A stretch of 64,000 nucleotides of DNA from an uncultured Lachnospiraceae bacterium (GCA_946546945.1 CAMNOU010000001.1:62001-126000); one strand, 5' to 3'; shown: positions 52,345 to 61,544, numbered from the stretch's first letter. The notes: generated from the sequence alone by a model not told the origin. Numbers and translations: made by a program.

Positions 52345-53202
52345 TCAGAGGAACCGCACTCTGTGAATCCTGGCGCCGTCTTCCCGCTGCACCCCTCTGG
52401 CATATTCGATTTCGGGATACCCGAAGCCCATCAGGACGCCGATATAGTGATCTTCCGGAATCTCAAGGATGCCTTCCAGTTCCGGGATATGGTGCATGAT
52501 GTGATGCGGAAAGCCGAGATAAACGGTGCCGAGTCCGTGAGCGTTTGCGAGCAGTTCAAAATATGCCAGAGCCATACTTGTATCGATGGCGCAGGTGTTG
52601 AATTTGCGGGGCATATGGGGGATGAACAGGTGCGGTGCGCTGCAGAAGAACATATCGCCGTTCATGGCCTGCTCTTCGCGGCTTTCCATAATGCGCAGGC
52701 TCTCTTCATCCCAGGAGTAGGGATACTCTTTGCGCTCTTTCATTTTCTGATAACCGGACCGGATGCGCCCGAGGAGCTGCCGGACATCTTCGATTCTGTC
52801 AATGACGGTGTATTCGACCGCCTGTTTATTTCCGCCTGACGGCATATTGGAGAGAATGTGAAGGAGATGACGGGTCAGCTCCGGATCTACATTTTCCTGC
52901 CGGAAATGTCTGCAGGAGCGGCGGTTTGCCACGAGTGCGTCCAGGTCGTCAGCAATCTGACGGCCGGGAGGAAGCAGACTGTCCTCCGGATGTTTTCCAA
53001 GCACACGGATCGCGCCGGCCGGACAGACAGCGAGACAGTGCTGGCATTTCCAGCATCCGTACCAGTTCAGTTCCGAAACAGGTTTCGAGAAACATTTTCC
53101 GTTTTCATCAAGATCAAGAAGCATGGCCGGACATACTTTTTTGCAGAGTCCGCATCCGATGCATTTGGATGTGTCCGCTTCAAACAGATTTTTATTTTCC
53201 AT
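52345..53202 (-). CDS. Nitroreductase with N-terminal ferredoxin domain
   Basis: The protein has 285 residues from ATG 53202 (AAAGGAAA upstream); an in-frame TTG 29 codons earlier lacks a site and would add a hydrophobic stretch. The first 60 residues hold two cluster motifs, CIGCGLCKKVCP and CWKCQHCLAVCP. The FMN nitroreductase fold follows (NRRSCRHFR and HGLGTVYLGFPHH). It should take electrons from ferredoxin or its own clusters to reduce a nitro or enone substrate. Confidence 0.88.
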   Translation of the reverse strand: MENKNLFEADTSKCIGCGLCKKVCPAMLLDLDENGKCFSKPVSELNWYGCWKCQHCLAVCPAGAIRVLGKHPEDSLLPPGRQIADDLDALVANRRSCRHFRQENVDPELTRHLLHILSNMPSGGNKQAVEYTVIDRIEDVRQLLGRIRSGYQKMKERKEYPYSWDEESLRIMESREEQAMNGDMFFCSAPHLFIPHMPRKFNTCAIDTSMALAYFELLANAHGLGTVYLGFPHHIMHHIPELEGILEIPEDHYIGVLMGFGYPEIEYARGVQREDGARIHRVRFL

Positions 53203-53234
53203 AAGAGATGTTTCCTTTACAAAAGATTTTGTTA

Positions 53235-53263
53235 TTGCTTTCAGGGATATGATAGCATAAAAT
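53235..53263 (+). promoter_or_regulatory. Promoter of the osmolyte transporter operon
   Basis: TTGCTT, 17 bases and TAAAAT lie about 60 bases before the permease start. A nearby imperfect inverted repeat (TTGGAGCA...TGTTCCAA, 53270-53289) could be an operator. Confidence 0.45.
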
Positions 53264-53322
53264 AACAGTTGGAGCACATTTTGTTCCAAAACAGGAAACT
53301 TAAATTCAGGATGAAATAAAAG

Positions 53323-53967
53323 ATGGAGTTTTTAAAAGAAGTAGTATTTGTTCTGGCAGAGCGCAGGGGATGGTTCCTGACGCTTTTGCTGCAGCATCTG
53401 GGACTGGCTGCGGTCGCGATTATTCTGGTCACGGCCATTGGCCTTTTCCTTGGGATATGGATAGCAGAAAGAGGAAAAATCGCGCCGGTCGTGCTGACCA
53501 TTGCGAATGTATTCTATACAATACCCGCTATCTCCCTTCTGGGCATCCTGATTCCGTTTACCGGAATCGGAAACCGGACGGCACTGATCGCATTGACGCT
53601 GTATGGCCTGATGCCGATGATCCGGAATACCTATACAGGGATCCGCGGAGTAAGCAAAGATGTCATCCTCGCTGCGGCCGGAATGGGCAGCACAAGGATG
53701 CAGATTCTGTTCCGGATTAAAATACCGCTGGCAATGAGCGTCATTATAGCGGGACTTCGAAACGTTGTGGTCATGACCTTTTCCGTGACCGCGATTGCGG
53801 CTTTTATCGGGGCAGGCGGCCTGGGCGTCGCGATTTACAGAGGAATCACCATTTACAATCCGGCACTGACATTTGCCGGCAGCGCGCTGATCGCAGTGCT
53901 GGCCCTTGTCTGTGACCTGATTTTGGGAAACATAGAAAAAAGACTGAAGAAAAAGGAGACGTTTTAG
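53323..53967 (+). CDS. ABC transporter permease, OpuCB/glycine-betaine type
   Basis: The protein has 214 residues with six membrane segments. The permease loop has the pattern VILAAAGMGSTRMQILFRIKIPLAMSVI. It is the size of OpuCB/YehW permeases. It is the only permease in the operon, so it probably forms a homodimer, whereas OpuC systems usually have two. Confidence 0.88.
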   Translation: MEFLKEVVFVLAERRGWFLTLLLQHLGLAAVAIILVTAIGLFLGIWIAERGKIAPVVLTIANVFYTIPAISLLGILIPFTGIGNRTALIALTLYGLMPMIRNTYTGIRGVSKDVILAAAGMGSTRMQILFRIKIPLAMSVIIAGLRNVVVMTFSVTAIAAFIGAGGLGVAIYRGITIYNPALTFAGSALIAVLALVCDLILGNIEKRLKKKETF

Positions 53968-53969
53968 AA

Positions 53970-54944
53970 ATGAAAAAGAAAATGCAGAAAATTCTGCCGC
54001 TTGCCGTTGCGGGAGCGATGATATTGGGAATTGCAGGATGCGGGTCTTCCGCAAAGCAGCCTGCATCCGGTCAGGGGACAGCAGACAGTGCAGCTGCAGA
54101 AACGGCTGCCGCATCGGATTCCGGACAGGATGCGATTCAGATTGCGACCAAACCCATGACCGAACAGTTTATTCTGTCTGAGATGCTGAAGCTGGTGATT
54201 GAGAAAGAGACCGGTTATCCGGTGGAGATAACCAAGGGAATCGGAGGCGGTACCAACAATATCATGCCTGCGATGGAAAAGGGAGAGTTTGATCTGTATC
54301 CGGAATATACCTCGAGCGGCTATGTCATGGTGCTGAAACATGATGCGAGTCAGGCGACAGATGAGGAGATTCAGGAGACATTAGATCGGGAATATGCGGA
54401 AAAATATGACATGAGCTGGGTGGGATCCTATGGATTTAACAACACCTATGCCGTAGCGGTAAGTACGCAGGCCGCAGAGCAGTACCATTTAAAGACCACC
54501 TCGGATCTGGCGCCTGTTTCCGGCGAACTCATTTTCGGAGGAAACGGAGACTATATCGAGCGCGCGGACGGATTCCATCTGGTCTGCGATACCTATGGGC
54601 TGGAGTTTAAGGATGTGAAGGATGTTGATATCGGACTGAAATATGAAGCATTGTTTCATGGGGATATCGATGTGACGAATGGATTTACAACAGACGCTCA
54701 GTTGTCTGATGACCGGGTGACGGTTCTGGAGGATGACAAGCATCTGCAGGTCAATTACTTCTGCTCTACAGTCGTTCGCAATGAAGCGCTGGAAGAATAC
54801 CCGGGCCTTGAGGAGGCGATTCACAAGCTTGATAACTGTCTGAGTGATCAGGAAATGGCTGCTTTAAACGCAAAAGTGGAAATTGACGGAGAGGATGAGG
54901 CAGATGTGGCGCAGGCTTATCTGACCGAAAAGGGAATCTTATGA
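53970..54944 (+). CDS. Glycine betaine/osmoprotectant-binding lipoprotein
   Basis: The protein has 324 residues with lipobox GIAGC (Cys about 24), then the OpuAC-like binding domain (KPMTEQFILSEMLKLVIE, FDLYPEYTSSGYV, and ADGFHLVCDTYGLEFKDVKDVDIGLKYEAL). In this family the site binds quaternary amines such as choline or betaine; related members bind ergothioneine. It starts two bases after the permease stop and overlaps the ATPase gene by four. Confidence 0.9.
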   Translation: MKKKMQKILPLAVAGAMILGIAGCGSSAKQPASGQGTADSAAAETAAASDSGQDAIQIATKPMTEQFILSEMLKLVIEKETGYPVEITKGIGGGTNNIMPAMEKGEFDLYPEYTSSGYVMVLKHDASQATDEEIQETLDREYAEKYDMSWVGSYGFNNTYAVAVSTQAAEQYHLKTTSDLAPVSGELIFGGNGDYIERADGFHLVCDTYGLEFKDVKDVDIGLKYEALFHGDIDVTNGFTTDAQLSDDRVTVLEDDKHLQVNYFCSTVVRNEALEEYPGLEEAIHKLDNCLSDQEMAALNAKVEIDGEDEADVAQAYLTEKGIL

Positions 54945-55666
54945 TCCGTATGGAACATATCCGGTACAGCTATGGGGAGACCCCTGTGCTGGATGATTTT
55001 GAACTGCATGTGAAAAAAGGAGAATTCCTGACCGTGATCGGGCGCTCCGGCTGCGGCAAGACGACCATGCTGCGGCTGATCAACGGACTTCTGATGCCGC
55101 AGCAGGGGAAGGTCTTTGTGAACGGCAGGGATATTTCAGAGACGGATCTGATTGCTCTTCGGAGAGGAATCGGCTATGTGATCCAGAACCGCGGCCTTTT
55201 TCCGCATATGACGGTTGAGAAAAATATTACCTATGTGCCTGTGATCAGCGGGCACAGGGACCGGAAGAAAAACCATGAGCTGGCACTGCGGCTTTTGAAA
55301 ACCGTGGGGCTGGAAGAGGAAATGTATGACCGTTATCCGTCGGAACTCTCCGGCGGGCAGCAGCAGAGAGTCGGGCTTGCGCGGGCGCTGGCCTGCAGTC
55401 CGCAGATCATGCTGATGGATGAACCCTTCGGGGCGCTGGATGAGATCACGCGTCAGACGATGCAGGATGAGATTTCAGGGCTTCAGAAGGAAATGGGGCT
55501 GACGATTGTATTTATCACGCACGACATCCGTGAGGCGATGAAGCTGGGAGACCGTGTTCTGGTCATGGACGGCGGCAAAACGGTGCAGCTGGCATCGCCC
55601 CGGGAGATCCGGGAGAACCCGGCCAATGATTTCGTGCGCAGCCTGACGGGAGCACAGGCAATCTGA
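54941..55666 (+). CDS. ABC transporter ATP-binding protein, OpuCA type
   Basis: The protein has 241 residues. Walker A is GRSGCGKTT near 38, the signature is LSGGQQQRVGLARALA near 140 and Walker B is IMLMDEPFGALDEIT. The C-terminal CBS domains of longer OpuCA proteins are absent, so osmotic gating by CBS is not expected. The start overlaps the lipoprotein stop (ATGA). Confidence 0.92.
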   Translation: MIRMEHIRYSYGETPVLDDFELHVKKGEFLTVIGRSGCGKTTMLRLINGLLMPQQGKVFVNGRDISETDLIALRRGIGYVIQNRGLFPHMTVEKNITYVPVISGHRDRKKNHELALRLLKTVGLEEEMYDRYPSELSGGQQQRVGLARALACSPQIMLMDEPFGALDEITRQTMQDEISGLQKEMGLTIVFITHDIREAMKLGDRVLVMDGGKTVQLASPREIRENPANDFVRSLTGAQAI

Positions 55667-55746
55667 GCCTGGTAAAGCCGGTAAAGCGCTGTGACAGCCC
55701 GAAGAGAACAAAGACCCCTTGAAATTTGCTGAAATAATGGACATCT

Positions 55747-56823
55747 ATGAGAAAACAAATACTGACACTTCATACAATCTCACATGCGTTCACAGATATG
55801 GCCTGTGCAGCCCTGATTGGCAGGATCGCCTCCGCATACCTGACAGACGGGCTGGTATTTGCGGTCATCGTACTTTATGATTTTGCGGCCTTCTGTCTTC
55901 AGCTGCCCTTTGGAATGCTGCTGGATAAACGGCCGGATCTGAAAAGAAAATATTTCGCGGGAAGCGGCATGCACCTGATTGCGATTGCCATGATTGTTTT
56001 TGCGGCCGGGGGAGATCTGTTTCTGTACAAAACAGTGATTGCCTCCGTCCTGGCTGCAGCAGCCGGGGTGGGAAACGCCCTGTTTCATATCGGAACCGGT
56101 GTGGATACGCTGGAACATTCCGGCTGGCCGGTGAAGGCGGCGCCTGTCGGAATCTTCGTATCATCCGGCGCACTGGGACTTTATCTGGGCTCGAGAGCCA
56201 GCGGATCAGGCATGCTGTTTCTGTGGCTGATGACAGGAACCATGGCGCTTTTCGGGATACTGGAGTATTTACATCGGGAGAGTCCGCCTGCGAAGAGAGA
56301 GTGGAAGACGGGGAGGCTTTCTTCTGTTTTATCCCGAAATGCTTCAGCCATCGCGCTGCTTCTGCTCTGCGTGATCGTATACAGAAGCTTCCTGGGGTTT
56401 GCCATGAAATATACATGGAAGGTGGATTTTGTCACGGGATTGATTGCAGTGTGCGGTATTGTCCTGGGAAAGGCAGCCGGAGGCATTCTTTCAGATCGTT
56501 TCGGCCTGAGAAAAACCATGACGGTGTGCCTGGCAATCTGTGCGGGAACAGCTGTGTTTTCAGAACATTCGGCGGCAGCCGGTGTGATGACTCTGTTTTT
56601 GTTTAACACCACCATGCCGGTCGCCATGGTGGGACTGGCCCGCGTATTTCCCAAAAATCCGGGGCTGGCATTCGGACTGAATACCGCTGCGCTTTTCATC
56701 GGTTTTGCGATCCATCTGCTGACCGGCGGGCAGGCAGCCTCATGGCTTCTTGCCATTCTCATACTGGTCAGTCTGTTCGTCCTCTACCGGGCGCTTGCAC
56801 CCCTGGAGGATCAGACATGTTAG
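55747..56823 (+). CDS. MFS-like membrane transporter
   Basis: The protein has 358 residues with about ten to eleven hydrophobic segments and internal MFS-like motifs (GMLLDKRPDLKRK after segment 2 and GGILSDRFGLRKT near 245). Its substrate is unknown. No clear ribosome binding site is seen before ATG 55747. It overlaps the next gene by seven bases. Confidence 0.72.
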   Translation: MRKQILTLHTISHAFTDMACAALIGRIASAYLTDGLVFAVIVLYDFAAFCLQLPFGMLLDKRPDLKRKYFAGSGMHLIAIAMIVFAAGGDLFLYKTVIASVLAAAAGVGNALFHIGTGVDTLEHSGWPVKAAPVGIFVSSGALGLYLGSRASGSGMLFLWLMTGTMALFGILEYLHRESPPAKREWKTGRLSSVLSRNASAIALLLLCVIVYRSFLGFAMKYTWKVDFVTGLIAVCGIVLGKAAGGILSDRFGLRKTMTVCLAICAGTAVFSEHSAAAGVMTLFLFNTTMPVAMVGLARVFPKNPGLAFGLNTAALFIGFAIHLLTGGQAASWLLAILILVSLFVLYRALAPLEDQTC

Positions 56824-57179
56824 CGGGAATACTTTTTGCCATAGCGGAGAGCTTCCTTTTTACGATGGTTTTGGAGTGGACCGCAGCATGGTTTCTGGGC
56901 TGCAGCTGGAGAAAAGATTTCCGGCACATTCTGCAAATCAATCTGATCACAAATCCGGCCGTCGTGCTGGTTTTCAACCTGATCTGGATGTCGGGAAGTC
57001 AGAAGGGGGCCTGGAGCCTTCTTGCAGTCCTTGAAATCCTTGTTGTCCTTCTGGAGGCCGTAATGATCCGGGGATGGATGAAAAAGGAATGGAGAGAGGC
57101 ACTGCATTTGTCTTTTTTTATGAATGGAATATCGGCGCTGACCGGTATTGCCATAACGATTCTCAGAAATCTGATTTAA
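56817..57179 (+). CDS. Small integral membrane protein
   Basis: The protein has 120 residues from ATG 56817, after GGAGGATCAG, with about four hydrophobic segments (near 3-22, 38-55, 62-82 and 98-115). I recognise no family. Overlap with the preceding transporter suggests a joint function. Confidence 0.65.
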   Translation: MLAGILFAIAESFLFTMVLEWTAAWFLGCSWRKDFRHILQINLITNPAVVLVFNLIWMSGSQKGAWSLLAVLEILVVLLEAVMIRGWMKKEWREALHLSFFMNGISALTGIAITILRNLI

Positions 57180-57221
57180 ATAGAAAACAGAAATCGAAAG
57201 AGAGAAAGGAGGATTCTATCA

Positions 57222-57437
57222 ATGAAAAACTTAAGATTACGGATCGGGAAAATGCTGTCGGCTGCGGGTGCATTTCTGTTCTGGTTCCTGCTTGGAACGA
57301 ATCAGGCATTCGCTGACCTGGCTGAACCGGGGATTCTCCCGCGAAACGGTGCGGCTCCCAAAATCATTCTGGGCATCATCATTGTCCTGGTGGTTGTTGT
57401 GGTACTCATCATTGTGAAAAAAACAAGAAAAAAATGA
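57222..57437 (+). CDS. Small secreted/anchored protein
   Basis: The protein has 71 residues: a signal peptide (cleavage likely after NQAFA), a short Pro/Gly linker, then a C-terminal membrane segment rich in Ile and Val ending KKTRKK. AAAGGAGG precedes the start. The function is unknown; it may be a partner of the two membrane proteins upstream. Confidence 0.65.
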   Translation: MKNLRLRIGKMLSAAGAFLFWFLLGTNQAFADLAEPGILPRNGAAPKIILGIIIVLVVVVVLIIVKKTRKK

Positions 57438-57464
57438 CCGGATTGCGGTCAAAGGAGAAGTGTA

Positions 57465-57944
57465 ATGGCTTTCAGAAAAATGAGAAGATTCAAGCAGAAA
57501 ATCAGTGATGAGGAGTGTGCGCGGATTCTGAAGGAAGAGCCGAGAGGCGTTTTGTCGATGCTTGGTGATGACGGATATCCTTATGGAATCCCGCTGGACC
57601 ACTGGTACTGTGAGGAAAACGGGAAACTGTATTTTCACTGTGCCAAAGCGGGACATAAGATCGATGCCATTACAAAATGTGACAAGGTCAGCTACTGTGT
57701 CTGTGACAAAGGATACCGGAAAGAGGGCGAGTGGGCGCTCAACATCAGAAGCGTCATTGTTTTCGGACGGATGAAGCTGATTACCGGGACCGAAAAGAAA
57801 CGGGAAATCTGCACGAATCTGTGCCGTAAGTTTACCGATGATGAGGAATACCTGCAAAGAGAACTGGCGCATTTTCTTTCCGGAGTGCTCTGCCTGGAAC
57901 TGACGCCGGAGCATGTGAGCGGAAAACTGGTCAATGAATCGTAA
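57465..57944 (+). CDS. Pyridoxamine 5'-phosphate oxidase family protein (Nim-like)
   Basis: The protein has 159 residues of the split-barrel flavin-binding fold. FRKMRRFKQKISDEECARIL, GVLSMLGDDGYPYGIPLDHWY and HCAKAGHKIDAI are typical of NimA-like proteins, which bind FMN or heme. It may reduce nitro compounds or act as a flavin sensor. It has a clear ribosome binding site (AAAGGAG) and is followed by a strong bidirectional terminator. Confidence 0.87.
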   Translation: MAFRKMRRFKQKISDEECARILKEEPRGVLSMLGDDGYPYGIPLDHWYCEENGKLYFHCAKAGHKIDAITKCDKVSYCVCDKGYRKEGEWALNIRSVIVFGRMKLITGTEKKREICTNLCRKFTDDEEYLQRELAHFLSGVLCLELTPEHVSGKLVNES

Positions 57945-57947
57945 ATA

Positions 57948-57991
57948 AAAAGAAATAGCATCGGCCCCCGGGCACAGATGCTATTTCTTTT
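57948..57991. terminator. Bidirectional intrinsic terminator
   Basis: A perfect 15-bp stem AAAAGAAATAGCATC/GATGCTATTTCTTTT has a 14-base loop. The A- and T-rich ends serve both the Nim-like gene and, from the other side, argS. Confidence 0.85.
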
Positions 57992-58031
57992 GTTGTGTCA
58001 TAGGAAATTGCGATTTCCCATGACACAACAA
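57990..58031. repeat. Long near-perfect hairpin
   Basis: A 19-base stem with a single mismatch (12 bp TTGTTGTGTCAT/ATGACACAACAA, then 6 bp) has the loop TGCG. It abuts the terminator and lies just after argS. A small mobile palindrome or a second terminator are the options. Confidence 0.7.
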
Positions 58032-58048
58032 ACGCTCCGCTAAGGATG

Positions 58049-59797
58049 TTACATCCTCTCCGGAGCTTCAAACCCAAGGAGTTCGATTCCCTGCTCCAGT
58101 ACTTTATAGGTCAGAATGATCAGGGCCAGATAGCTTTCTTTGACCTTCGGATCGCTTTCCTTCAGGATATTATTGCTGTGATAGAAGGCATTCAGTGCAT
58201 TGGAAACCTCATAGATGTACTGACATACCTTATGCGGTGCGTTTTCGCGGCAGGCCTGCAGCATGTTTTCGCTGAAGGATGTGATCTTCAATTGCAGTTC
58301 TTTTTCACTGTCTGAGTGATAAGCAGAAATCATCAGGTCGTTCTTGTCCAGATGGTCGATCATCCCGTTTTTCCGCAGGATAGATTTGATGCGGACCATG
58401 GTATACAGGATGTAGGGACCGGTGTTTCCCTCAAATTCACAGAAGCGCTCAATATCAAAAATATAATCCTTGGATGCCTGATTGGAGAGATCCCCGTATT
58501 TGATCGCGGACAGAGCGACCTTCTCTGAAATCTGTCTTTTTTCATCCTCAGAGAATGCATCATCTTTCAGTTTTTCATAGATGGAATCCTGTGTGTCGGC
58601 AATCAGTTTTTCCAGACGCATGACACCGCCATCTCTGGTCTTGAAAGGCTTTCCGTCTTTTCCGTTCATGGTGCCGAAACCGACAAAGACAAGTCCGGTG
58701 TCATCAGATACGATGCCGGTCTTTCTTGCACAGCGGAATACCTGCGTAAAGTGCATCTCCTGACGCTTGTCCACAACATAGATGACTTCCTCCGGGTCAT
58801 ATTCCCTGCGGCGCTGGACCAGCGTAGCCAGATCGGTCGTCGCATACAGGTAAGCACCGTCGGATTTGACGATCAGGCAGGGAGGAATCTCTTTTTTATC
58901 TGTCTCTTCTTTGACATCCACAACAAGGGCTCCGTTGCTGACATAGGCGAATCCCTTTTCCTTCATCTCTTCGACCATGTCCGGAATGAAATCCTGGGCA
59001 TCGCTTTCTCCGTTCCAGAGATCAAAATGCACATTCAGCTTTTCATAATTCCGGATCAGGTCGGCGACGGAGATCTCAATGATCTTCCTCCATACGCCAT
59101 AGTAGGCAGGATCCTTCAGCTGCAGAAGACGAGTTGCTTCATGCGCTTTCGCGGCAAACTCCGTATCGGTCTTTGCGCGCTTGCTGGCGGCGGGGTATAC
59201 TTCTTCCAGAACGGATACCGTGATCCCGGCTTCGTCAAGGGATTCCAGTTCAAACAGATCCGGATGCGTCTCTTTGAGAGATTCAATAATCAGACCCATC
59301 TGATATCCCCAGTCTCCGAGATGTACATCGCCGATTGTGTTATACCCGCAGAATTTCCGGATCCTCTTGATACTTTCCCCGATGATCGCCGGGCGCAGAT
59401 GCCCGATGTGGAGCGGTTTTGCCACATTCGGTCCGCCGTAATCAATGATAATGGTATGGCCTTCACCGATCTGGTCAACACCGTAGGACGGCTCTTTTGC
59501 CATGCGGTTCAGGTAATCTGCCAGATAGTCCGGCGCTACGTTCATATTGATAAATCCGGGCTTTACGACCTCAATCATGGAAAAAACCGGGTTTTCCTTC
59601 GCTTTCCCTACAACATCCTCAGCAATCATAAAAGGAGCTTTGTGGTAAAGCTTTGCTCCGGTCATGGCGCCGTTGCACTGATATTCACAAAGATCCGGGC
59701 GATTGGACAGGGTGACTTTTGCGAGAGATTCGTCATAGCCGCAGGCCTGAAAGGACTGCTTTAATACGGATTCCAGTTCACTGATGATTGTTTTCAT
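58049..59797 (-). CDS. argS: Arginyl-tRNA synthetase
   Basis: The protein has 582 residues. The class I HIGH motif is in NVAKPLHIGHLRPAIIGE near residue 130. The KMSK-equivalent is the ArgRS variant FKTRDGGVMRLEKL near 388. The N-terminal Add1 domain and the C-terminal DALR-type helical domain with an R-M end are present. It charges tRNA-Arg. No T-box leader is seen upstream. The coding end forms a hairpin with the following bases (58034-58066). Confidence 0.95.
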   Translation of the reverse strand: MKTIISELESVLKQSFQACGYDESLAKVTLSNRPDLCEYQCNGAMTGAKLYHKAPFMIAEDVVGKAKENPVFSMIEVVKPGFINMNVAPDYLADYLNRMAKEPSYGVDQIGEGHTIIIDYGGPNVAKPLHIGHLRPAIIGESIKRIRKFCGYNTIGDVHLGDWGYQMGLIIESLKETHPDLFELESLDEAGITVSVLEEVYPAASKRAKTDTEFAAKAHEATRLLQLKDPAYYGVWRKIIEISVADLIRNYEKLNVHFDLWNGESDAQDFIPDMVEEMKEKGFAYVSNGALVVDVKEETDKKEIPPCLIVKSDGAYLYATTDLATLVQRRREYDPEEVIYVVDKRQEMHFTQVFRCARKTGIVSDDTGLVFVGFGTMNGKDGKPFKTRDGGVMRLEKLIADTQDSIYEKLKDDAFSEDEKRQISEKVALSAIKYGDLSNQASKDYIFDIERFCEFEGNTGPYILYTMVRIKSILRKNGMIDHLDKNDLMISAYHSDSEKELQLKITSFSENMLQACRENAPHKVCQYIYEVSNALNAFYHSNNILKESDPKVKESYLALIILTYKVLEQGIELLGFEAPERM

Positions 59798-59831
59798 GTA
59801 TTCACTTCCTTATTCTTTTGCGTTGGGCAGT

Positions 59832-59860
59832 ATTATAACATTATTTGTTTTATATTGCAA
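59832..59860 (-). promoter_or_regulatory. Promoter of argS
   Basis: On the minus strand TTGCAA, 17 bases and TATAAT lie 35 bases before the start codon, a near-consensus vegetative promoter. Confidence 0.75.
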
Positions 59861-60049
59861 TTTGATTCAGCGTATTCAGGCAAATTCCCAAAATGCGCAA
59901 AAACGCATGAAACAGAGTAAAATGTATCAAGTTTGTAACTTTTTGTTAATAATTTGAAAAAAATGTCGAGAAATACTGTACATTCATCGAAAGATAGTAT
60001 ATACTATATCTTGTGGTCAAACACAAATACGGGTTGGAGATGTTGTGGT

Positions 60050-60553
60050 ATGAATCAATTCTCTGGAGAAGAGAATAAAGGACAATATTGTAAATTTGTG
60101 CAGACTGCCAATGGTTCCTATGTGCTGCAGCCGGTGAAGGTACCGGCACATGTGATTGCGGAGCGCGCTGAGAGAGTGCGCAGACGCGAGATTCACCGCC
60201 ATGTTGAGAAGAACAGGCGCAGGGCACAGGAACTGAGCGGCAGGACGATCGCTTTTCTTTCTGCAGCACTCGGGTTGTTCGTTATTGTATGCTGCCTGTA
60301 TCTGGGAGTCCAGAATAAGGTAAATACCAGAATGACAGAGATTGCGGCACTGCAGACACAGATCGAACGCCTTTCGCAGGACAACGATGTTGCTGAGAAA
60401 CGTCTGGCTATGACGGAGAACATCAATGAGATCGAGACCGAGGCGAGAGACAGACTGGGGATGCAGGGGATCCGGCCGGATCAGATCGTATATTACGCCA
60501 GCGAGAACAGCGATTACATGTTACAATATTCCAGTGTTAAGGAAGCCGAATAA
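60050..60553 (+). CDS. Septum formation initiator / DivIC-FtsB-like protein
   Basis: The protein has 167 residues from ATG 60050 with GGAG ten bases upstream; a longer upstream open frame lacks a site. A basic, Arg-rich cytosolic stretch (about 45-70) precedes one membrane segment (FLSAALGLFVIVCCLYL, about 75-95). A coiled coil follows outside (about 105-145), with ETEARDRLGMQG, a FtsB/DivIC-type end. It should help assemble the division septum. Confidence 0.8.
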   Translation: MNQFSGEENKGQYCKFVQTANGSYVLQPVKVPAHVIAERAERVRRREIHRHVEKNRRRAQELSGRTIAFLSAALGLFVIVCCLYLGVQNKVNTRMTEIAALQTQIERLSQDNDVAEKRLAMTENINEIETEARDRLGMQGIRPDQIVYYASENSDYMLQYSSVKEAE

Positions 60554-60570
60554 TGGCTGCATTCAAGTCT

Positions 60571-60614
60571 CGCTCGCGGAGCGTTTATCTCAGTGGGGTC
60601 TCTCACACTGAGAT
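60571..60614 (+). other. Two adjacent hairpins after the DivIC-like gene
   Basis: CGCTC-GCG-GAGCG (60571-60583) and a 9-bp stem ATCTCAGTG/CACTGAGAT (60587-60614) lie in tandem before the terminator. Part of the second stem is shared with 52290-52306. A short structured RNA is possible. Confidence 0.5.
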
Positions 60615-60618
60615 GAGA

Positions 60619-60659
60619 CCGTCGCATGAATGATCAGAGGATCATGCGGCGGTTTTTTT
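60619..60659 (+). terminator. Intrinsic terminator
   Basis: CCG-T-CGCATGA pairs with TCATGCG-G-CGG across a 13-base loop, followed by seven T. It ends the DivIC-like transcript. Confidence 0.85.
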
Positions 60660-60663
60660 CCGT

Positions 60664-61467
60664 TCAGCCGAGCATGACATCCAGAAGCATCATGACCGCA
60701 AAGCCCAGGATAATTCCCGCCGTGGCCAGATAGGGCTGCTCTTTTCGGCTTGCCTGACATTCCGGGATCAGTTCATGGACAGCGACAAGGATCATGGCGC
60801 CGGCAGCGAAGCCGAGCGCGCAGGGGAGAATCTTTGTAACGGAAATCACCAGAGCCGCTCCGATTACGCCGGCTGCGGGCTCGACGAGTCCGGAAGCCTG
60901 CCCGCAAAGGAAACTTTTCCTCCTGCTGTAGTTTTCCCTTCTCAGGGGAAGGGACACACAGGCGCCCTCCGGGAAATTCTGAAGAGCGATGCCCACTGCA
61001 ATGGTGATGGCCCCCATCAGATCTTCAAATCCGTGCGCTTTGTTCTGAAGCGAACCGAAGGCAACCCCCACGGCCAGCCCCTCCGGAATATTGTGGAGGG
61101 TGATCGACAGAATCAGCATGAGCACACGATTATCGGATGCTTCTGATTGTTCCGGAATATCTGTGATTTTTTCTCTCATATAAGAAACTATTTTATCGGA
61201 CATCCACATAAAGAGAGCGCCGATGATAAAACTGCCCGCAACCATCACAGGCGCAGGAAGTGTACAGGAGGACTCTGCAAGCTCCAGCGCGGGCTGCAGC
61301 AGGGACCAGAAACTGGCAGCAATCATGACCCCTGCGGAAAACCCGAGCATCAGATTCAGAAGTTTTGTATTTGTGCTTTTAAAGAAAAGGACAGTTGCTG
61401 CTCCGAGAGCCGTTGCGGACCAGGTGCCTAAAGTGGCAAGCAGCGCCAGAAACACATAATGATTCAT
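60664..61467 (-). CDS. ZIP family metal transporter
   Basis: The protein has 267 residues with eight helices. Helix 4 carries HNIPEGLAVG and helix 5 QNFPEGACVSLPL, the metal-binding pair of ZIP proteins (the second with Asn in place of His). It should import Zn, Fe or Mn. No good ribosome binding site precedes the start. It has no evident link to the CsoR-like gene. Confidence 0.9.
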   Translation of the reverse strand: MNHYVFLALLATLGTWSATALGAATVLFFKSTNTKLLNLMLGFSAGVMIAASFWSLLQPALELAESSCTLPAPVMVAGSFIIGALFMWMSDKIVSYMREKITDIPEQSEASDNRVLMLILSITLHNIPEGLAVGVAFGSLQNKAHGFEDLMGAITIAVGIALQNFPEGACVSLPLRRENYSRRKSFLCGQASGLVEPAAGVIGAALVISVTKILPCALGFAAGAMILVAVHELIPECQASRKEQPYLATAGIILGFAVMMLLDVMLG

Positions 61468-61544
61468 CAGAAAGAAAAGCTTTTTTTATGAAGGATATGA
61501 AAGCATTGGAATAAATATGACATCAGACGTTTTGGCGTAGAATG

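Noticed and set aside
59798-59953. T-box leader before argS
   Set aside because: The predicted transcript start is only about 25 bases before the coding region, and no TGGNACCGCG element is present.
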